From the NCBI RefSeq assembly GCF_020520425.1, contig NC_079489.1, forward strand, positions 88,589,810 to 88,653,809: a stretch of 64,000 nucleotides of DNA, given 5' to 3'. This stretch comes from Spinacia oleracea. Its lineage: Eukaryota > Streptophyta > Magnoliopsida > Caryophyllales > Amaranthaceae. The position numbers and the translations under genes are program-made. Positions 58,644-64,000 of the stretch are shown here, in pieces (position 1 is the first letter of the stretch; every line of letters begins with the position of its first letter). The notes under the pieces are model-generated. The model did no database searches. It was not told the DNA's origin and worked only from the letters and a program-made list of their open reading frames with translations.

Positions 58644-61320
58644 AGTTAAAACTACAATTGAAAAGAATAAACAAATAAATAACCATTCACAGTTTCTCTT
58701 AATAAACTTAAATTCTAGCATACATGCATAAATGTTCATTAAGCATTTTATTCAAGTTATGTGTTCCGGCAGGTGTGAATAAAATGATTCCAAGATCCTA
58801 AAATCATTGAAGAATTAAGCACAGTTTGTCGACTTAATCCTAAAACATCTTAGGTAAGCAAAAACCTTTTGCTAATAGTCTAGAAACTACTCTTGGTTGA
58901 TAGGTACGTCTAAGAACTTATTAGGTAAACCTATCGATTTTGCCACGACATAAAAGGACTCCTTACTTATATCGTTGAGTTTCACCAAAACTAACATGTA
59001 CTCACAATTATTTGTGTACCTTGCCCCTTTAGGACCAATAAGTAACACCTCGCTGAGCGAAAACTATTACTAGATTGATGTAAAGGATATCCAAGCAAGT
59101 GTATATTTTGGCATGGCACCTTTTAACTCAATTTTTTTTAAAAGTTTGGAACTTAAGGCTCTTACTATGTTGGTTAGATTTTAAGTGAACTAAAATCCTT
59201 AATCATGCAACATAATCAAGCTTCGATCTCATGCATATTTAAGACATATTTAAAAGCGATAAATAACTTAAAACATGCATAAGATAAATGTGATCTAGTA
59301 TGGCCCGACTTCATCTTGAAACTTCAACTTCAAAGTCCGTCTCGAAAATGGAAACTTCGTTTTGAATTTCACCGTAGGAGGCGCCATTTTCTTCAAATAG
59401 GATAAGCTATAATTAAACTAATTACAACTATTTGATGGTACGCAGACCATATTTAAATTGAAAAACAAATTTGGTGCATTTGACCAATTACATTCAAATT
59501 AATGGTGCGCATACCATATTTTCTATCCTATTTGGGCCATACTAGTCACTTCATAACCTGCAAAACAGTACATATACAATATATACCATTCACCCATTCA
59601 TTATCATGAATGGCCCACATAGCTGGTTAGTAAAACGCGTTATGCATCACATAAATATTTGCAGCAATTAATCAAGGGCACCAATAATCTACCAATTATT
59701 CAGTCCTTATTAATTCTAATCAAGTTGTTTTAACCTTAAGGATTTGTAGACCTAATCAAGAGTTTATGACTAAAAGGGCTCCCACTTAAACCAATAAATT
59801 CATATGCTTTACTAATTTTAAACATAAAATATATTTCTAATCTAACCGGAAACATACAAATTTAATTTAAAATTTAAAGCTCATATAAATTTATAATTGA
59901 ATCCACAAATTTAATTTATTTTCAGTCGTATTTAAATGAATTCATGATTTTAATTTTAGTAAAATAATTAGAATAAATAAAATTTATTATAATTACAATA
60001 TTCAAAATTAAAATCCAAGAAAATTATTTAAATTATTAATTTTAAAATTAATTAAAATTACGTAAACTGAAAATTTCAAATTAAAATTTTAAGAACGATC
60101 TAATCGTGACGCAACATCACCACGCAACGCACAGCCATAGGCCACACGCACGCAGCCATCGCTGGCCATGTGCGCGCAGCCCATGCGCTGTGTCGCATCT
60201 GCTGCTGCATTCCATCGCAAGGCATCCGAGGCACGCTTGGCCTCTGGCTCGCTGCGCGCCTGCCCTCGTCGCACGCGAGCTTGCGCTCATCGCACGAGGC
60301 AGTAGCATGCGAGCAGGCGCTCGCTGCGCGCGAGCGATCAATGCTGGGCGTAGCGCTCGTGGCACGCTTGCGCGAGGCAGTGCGCGCTGTGGCGCAGGTC
60401 GCTTGCTGCCCACATGCGACTGCTCGTGCCTTGCTTTCGCCCTTGCCCATTCGCCCATCTCACACAGCCCACGACACAATGCAGGGCTACTGCCTTGTGC
60501 TCGTGCACCATGCCCTTGCTCGCTGCATTCGCACCGCATAGGCGACGAGCTCCCTTGCTCGTCGTCGCATGCCCGCAATATACAACACCCCTTAAGGGTA
60601 ACACGTAGCGTCCATTGCTTTGTGCGTGCAAGTTTTATGAGCGATTGCATAAAAATTAAAAATTTTATTTTCAAAATTAATGACAAATTAATAAATCATA
60701 TTAATTTCATAATTTTAGGGCGAAAAATCGAAAATTTATTAATTAATTGATTTCCGATTAACATGGATTCAAGTCTAGGTCATAAAAATTTAAAATTTAA
60801 CACAAATTTACAATTTTATGGTGGTTTTTAATCATAGGTATCTAATTAAATTATTAACTAATTATGAAAATCAAATTAATTCTAAATTATTCCAATTTTC
60901 AACAAATTAATCATAATTACAAATTAGATTGCATAATTAACAAATCTAGGCATTCAAACTTGTTAAACATATATAGTAGGTCAATAAAAAATTCAAGATT
61001 TATCAACAAGAATCACAAATATTTAATTTAACATCTTAAATTTACGAAATTTTGTGTTCGAAAAACTAAAACCTCCGAAAAGTCATAGTTAGGCTTCGAA
61101 TTTGGGAATTTTAGAATGCCTTTTACATGCGGAATTTACACAAAAATCACTCGATTTGGTTGAGTAACGAACATTCTTCCGAAAAACTGCGTACATATAA
61201 TTAAATAAACGCAATTTGCAATTAATTAACAATTACGAAAATTAATCACCCCTTTTAATTCCTTGCAAACTTGTATAATTTAACCATGTTCATGCAATTT
61301 AGATTATGAAAATAATAAGA
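58644..61320 (-). other. Copia C 5' untranslated leader
   Basis: Long non-coding leader between the primer site and gag, AT-rich except for a sharply GC-rich island at 60,103-60,610. Part of it (59,340-59,620) matches the left edge of the window (Copia A leader), inverted. No gene recognised. Confidence 0.7.
60103..60610. other. GC-rich island in the Copia C leader
   Basis: About 500 bases of GC-rich, CpG-dense, CGCA- and GCAG-word-rich sequence between very AT-rich flanks. It opens several frames on both strands (up to 214 codons) that are Ala/Arg/His-rich and share no family. I treat them as artefacts. Confidence 0.75.
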
Positions 61321-61334
61321 GGCTCGTGATACCA
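61321..61334 (-). promoter_or_regulatory. tRNA primer-binding site of Copia C
   Basis: On minus, one base after the 5' LTR: TGGTATCACGAGCC, close to the initiator-Met tRNA primer site of plant Copia elements (TGGTATCAGAGC) with a two-base insertion. Confidence 0.75.
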
Positions 61335-61335
61335 C

Positions 61336-62705
61336 TGTTAGGTTATGATACATATGACAATTTATAAATCATGCGGAAAAACCATAAAGCCAGGAAAACA
61401 TATTATTTACACATAGTCATTTAGCATAGAATAGATGCATACATGTTGTAGCGTGCCTTCCCTAGCTGCGCCCTAACCGAACAAGAACAAGTCTTTAGGA
61501 CACCAAATGTCCTCCCTCCGTAGATAGTCCACAGTACGTCCGGATCCGCCTCAAGTTAGACCAACTAGAACCGCCCTTAAGGTGCTTAGGAATTTCGGCT
61601 ATGTGTTTGCAAGTGTATGGCTGATTTTTCTTTCAAAAACTTACCATTCGAATACTTCAATCGTACCCATAAATTGTGACCCTAGGCACCTATTTATAGG
61701 GGTATGGAAAAGGAATTGTAATCCTACTAGGATGTGGATTTTCTAGTTAGAATCTTATTAGGACTCTAAATAACAAAATCAATCTATTAGGATTAGGATT
61801 TAATCTTTGCACGAATTCCAATAGGATTAGGATTCCCGCACAAACGTTGCACGAGCGGTGCACCCGCGCAAGCCTTGCGGCCCACGTCAGGTGCACAGCG
61901 CTCGGCCCACGCTGCTGGGCTCTCGCGTGCGCGCGCCCTTGGCTGGGCCTGGCCTTGCGCTGGGCCTGGTCGAGGCGTGCGTTGGTGCGTGCGGCTCGCT
62001 GGGCGATGGCCTGGCTTCGTGCTGGGCCTTCGTCTAGCGGGTCTCGTCCGATGCTAATTCGTACGATACGCTTCCGATTAAATTCCTGATTCCGGAATTC
62101 ATTTCCGATACGAACAATATTTAATATTTCCGATTCCGGAATTAATTTCCGTTTCGAACAAATATTTAATATTTTCGTTTCCAGAATTATTTTTCGATTC
62201 CGATAATATTTCTGATTCTGACAATATTTCCGTTTCCGGCAATATTTCCGATTCTGGCAATATTTCCATTTCCGATAATATTTTCCGATACGTACCATGT
62301 TTCCATTTCCGGCAACATCTACGACTTGGATAATATTTATATTTCCGATACGAATCATATTTCCGTTTCCGGCAATATCATCGTTTCCGGAGTATTCATT
62401 TCTTGCTTGTGACGATCTCAGCTCCCACTGAAACCAAGATCCGTCGATTCCGAATATCCATAGATAGAGTATTTAATGCCATTAAATTCTTTATCCGTTT
62501 ACGTACTATTTGTGTGACCCTACGGGTTCAGTCAAGAGTAAGCTGTGGATTAATATAATTAATTCCACTTGAACTGAAGCGGCCTCTAGCTAGGCATTCA
62601 GCTCACTTGATCTCACTGAATTATTAACTTGTTAATTAATACTGAACCGCATTTATTAGACTTAACATAGAATGCATACTTGGACCAAGGGCATTATTTC
62701 CTTCA
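61336..62705 (-). repeat. Copia C 5' LTR (right copy)
   Basis: Pairs with 48,403-49,771 with few differences by eye, so Copia C is fairly young. On minus it starts TGAAGGAAATAATGCCCTTGG. Confidence 0.95.
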
Positions 62706-63763
62706 CCCTTGGCATATCATGATAGGATCATGCAAAGACGTCTATGTACTCTGAATGTAGCTTGATCAGATCATCCCGCTCTTCTTGAGATAGAGTCAAA
62801 CCAATCTAAACTAGTTTTGAATCACTGCTGTTAGAAAGTTTAACCTTTTCTGTTTCCTCAATTATGGGCGTCCTGTTTTCATGATTATCGATAGCTTTTA
62901 AGATTCCAAGGTCAGTTTCTTGAGAAGTAAAGTCATTTTGGATTAGGAATATGTTTTGAATTTGGACTTGAAGAGTAGGAGGAAATTGAAGTATTATTGA
63001 AATTAGTAATCAGTACATCCACAGCTTTGACTTGAAGTTTGGCCTCTAAGGGAACTTGATTTATGCAAGACTCTAGCCCTAGACTCTTAGACTCATCACT
63101 AGACTCGAAAATTGAAAGACATACTCTGGATTTGAAACATAAGAAACTAATCATAGAAGTAGTTTTCGGGGTATTCCCAAACGTCTTCACCTTCATCATC
63201 GTAGGTAAGACTGTATCCATATATTCTTGAAGCTTGATCCCAAACTTGATTCTAGGTACTGTAGGGAAATGCAGCAAAGCGGCTCTTGCATAGATCGTTG
63301 AGGCTTAGGAGAAACATCCTTACCAGCCTCCCCTATGGCAGCTCAGGTTGAATCACACGGCAGATGTCCTCCACCTGTAGTGGAATTCATGAATAGACTC
63401 ACCCCTTCGTTGGCGCAGGGCCAATGTCGGTTTGATATAAGGATTTTTGTAGCTAAATCCCTTAGGTGTGAGACAGGCAGGACCATCTAGTAGTTTCTTA
63501 AACCAAAGTTTCCCGAACAGGAGATCGTAATCGGCTAGTATGTCAATGACTAGGAACTCAGCATTGCTATAGTAAGTTTCAAAGGAGAAGACCAAATTAA
63601 GGATCCCAACGATTTTGTATGTGATGCCACGGAATTTGATTGCGCGCTCTGTAGTCAGCATCAGGTCGTAATCGTTGAAGCCCAAAGCTTTGAGAGTTCA
63701 TAGGGGGCAGATGTTTACTTGAATGTCGGCGGTGACCCTGGGTTTAGGGATCAACCAGTCTTG
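62706..63763 (-). pseudogene. Tat gypsy gag/protease/pre-RT remnant
   Basis: On minus: a protease-like segment LVFSFETYYSNAEFLVIDILADYDLLFGKLWFKKL (63,480-63,640), then a segment with RQRRGESIHEFHYRW, similar to gag (out of normal order). A long unassigned frame (62,933-63,277) follows, then the pre-RT segment up to DMPR at the Copia C border. It continues at 48,402. Broken in several places; rearranged. Confidence 0.7.
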
Positions 63764-63788
63764 TGAAGGAAATAATTCCCTTGGTCCA
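63764..63788 (+). repeat. Start of a further Copia LTR (Copia D)
   Basis: 25 bases beginning TGAAGGAAATAATTCCC match the first 25 of the Copia C LTR (read on minus at 62,681-62,705) with one change. Abruptly followed by a CACTA end. Confidence 0.75.
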
Positions 63789-64000
63789 CACTAGTGGAAA
63801 AAACGCCTGTTTTAAGCCCCTTGTTGAGGGGGGGCATACATAAGTCAGCCTCAATAACCACTCAGTCAACGCGGGTCAAATATTTTACTAACAGATTGGG
63901 GCGGGCTTTTGCGGTGTTCGCTTCTATAGATACTGTTGAAGGGGGCTTTTGATTGCCCGCCTCAATAGACACTAGTCCAAAGGGGCGGGCTTATGTTTGT
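63789..64000 (+). mobile_element. CACTA-IV: left end of a different CACTA element
   Basis: Starts CACTAGTGGAAAAAACGCC with subterminal GGGGCGGGCTT, TTGAAGGGGGCTTTTG and GCCCGCCTCAATAGACAC motifs. Different subterminal words from CACTA-I/II, so another family. Right end outside window. Confidence 0.8.

Larger units (their letters stand above)
48403..62705 (-). mobile_element. Copia C: near full-length Ty1/copia element, minus strand, split by CACTA-II
   Basis: LTRs at 48,403-49,771 and 61,336-62,705, ends TG...CA, lengths 1,369 and 1,370. A primer site and polypurine tract are in the right places. gag through RNase H is present on the minus strand. The flanks (CCCCT left, CCCTT right) are a target duplication with one mismatch. 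It sits in gypsy pol between the DMPR and DLSIDQH segments. Removing CACTA-II leaves about 9.8 kb. Coding breaks make it non-autonomous. Confidence 0.93.
41001..63763 (-). mobile_element. Tat-lineage Ty3/gypsy element, partial, split by Copia C
   Basis: Minus-strand gypsy fragments: protease-like (63,480-63,700), the pre-RT AWSYHDMPR segment (62,706-62,760), RT start (48,250-48,400) and integrase (47,278-48,240). Beyond pol, antisense to it, are two plant-mobile-domain-like genes (42,298-46,773). Antisense extra ORFs downstream of pol are known in Tat-lineage elements. No LTR of this element is inside the window: the left side ends at the Copia B LTR and the right side at another Copia LTR. 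Pol is missing most of RT and RNase H. Confidence 0.75.

Noticed and set aside
60106..60750. 214-codon and other frames in the GC-rich island of the Copia C leader
   Set aside because: GC-rich DNA lacks stops in several frames at once; composition Ala/Arg/His-rich and no family match.

Overview
This is plant nuclear DNA made almost entirely of transposable elements. The evidence is spliceosomal introns, Ty1/copia and Tat-type Ty3/gypsy polyproteins, CACTA transposons with TNPD-like and Ulp1-like genes, and captured fragments of two plant genes (a VDAC porin and an ECT/YTH protein). The element set looks like a core eudicot, perhaps Caryophyllales/Amaranthaceae, but that is a weak inference. 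I see no intact host gene, tRNA, rRNA or CRISPR.

Left part (1-41,000). A decayed Copia element (A, + strand) runs from the left edge to its 3' LTR (4,951-5,958). A second, internally deleted relative (Copia B) follows. Its partial 5' LTR is split by a 32-kb block and resumes at 38,327. The block is a nest of four insertions: CACTA-III (6,230-38,323) holds a non-coding Tat-like LTR element in minus orientation (10,326-37,511, TSD CCTTG). That holds a small MULE (12,418-29,052, 9-bp TSD), which holds a full CACTA transposon, CACTA-I (12,456-27,726, TSD AAT). CACTA-I carries a TNPD-like transposase with one apparent N-terminal frameshift and a multi-exon Ulp1-protease/TNP gene. It also has two opposed arrays of a 161-bp repeat and two arrays of GATC palindromes. 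The Tat-like element carries an antisense exon-like fragment of an ECT/YTH m6A-reader gene.

Right part (41,001-64,000). This is the 3' half of a Tat-lineage Ty3/gypsy element in minus orientation. Its pol remnants (47,278-48,402 and 62,706-63,763) are split by Copia C (48,403-62,705, LTRs 1,369 and 1,370 bp). Copia C is split by CACTA-II (52,806-57,340, TSD GAT), a non-autonomous relative of CACTA-I that captured three exons with introns of a mitochondrial-porin (VDAC) gene. Beyond the gypsy pol, antisense to it, are two plant-mobile-domain/DUF7745-like genes: one decayed (42,298-44,728) and one apparently intact with a single intron (45,513-46,773). The right edge enters a further Copia LTR cut by a different CACTA element.

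Functionally the only machinery here is mobile-element machinery. CACTA-I is the only element that still looks close to autonomous and could mobilise CACTA-II, which has the same ends. The nesting gives a relative order: Copia B before CACTA-III, before the Tat-like element, before the MULE, before CACTA-I; and Tat gypsy before Copia C, before CACTA-II.
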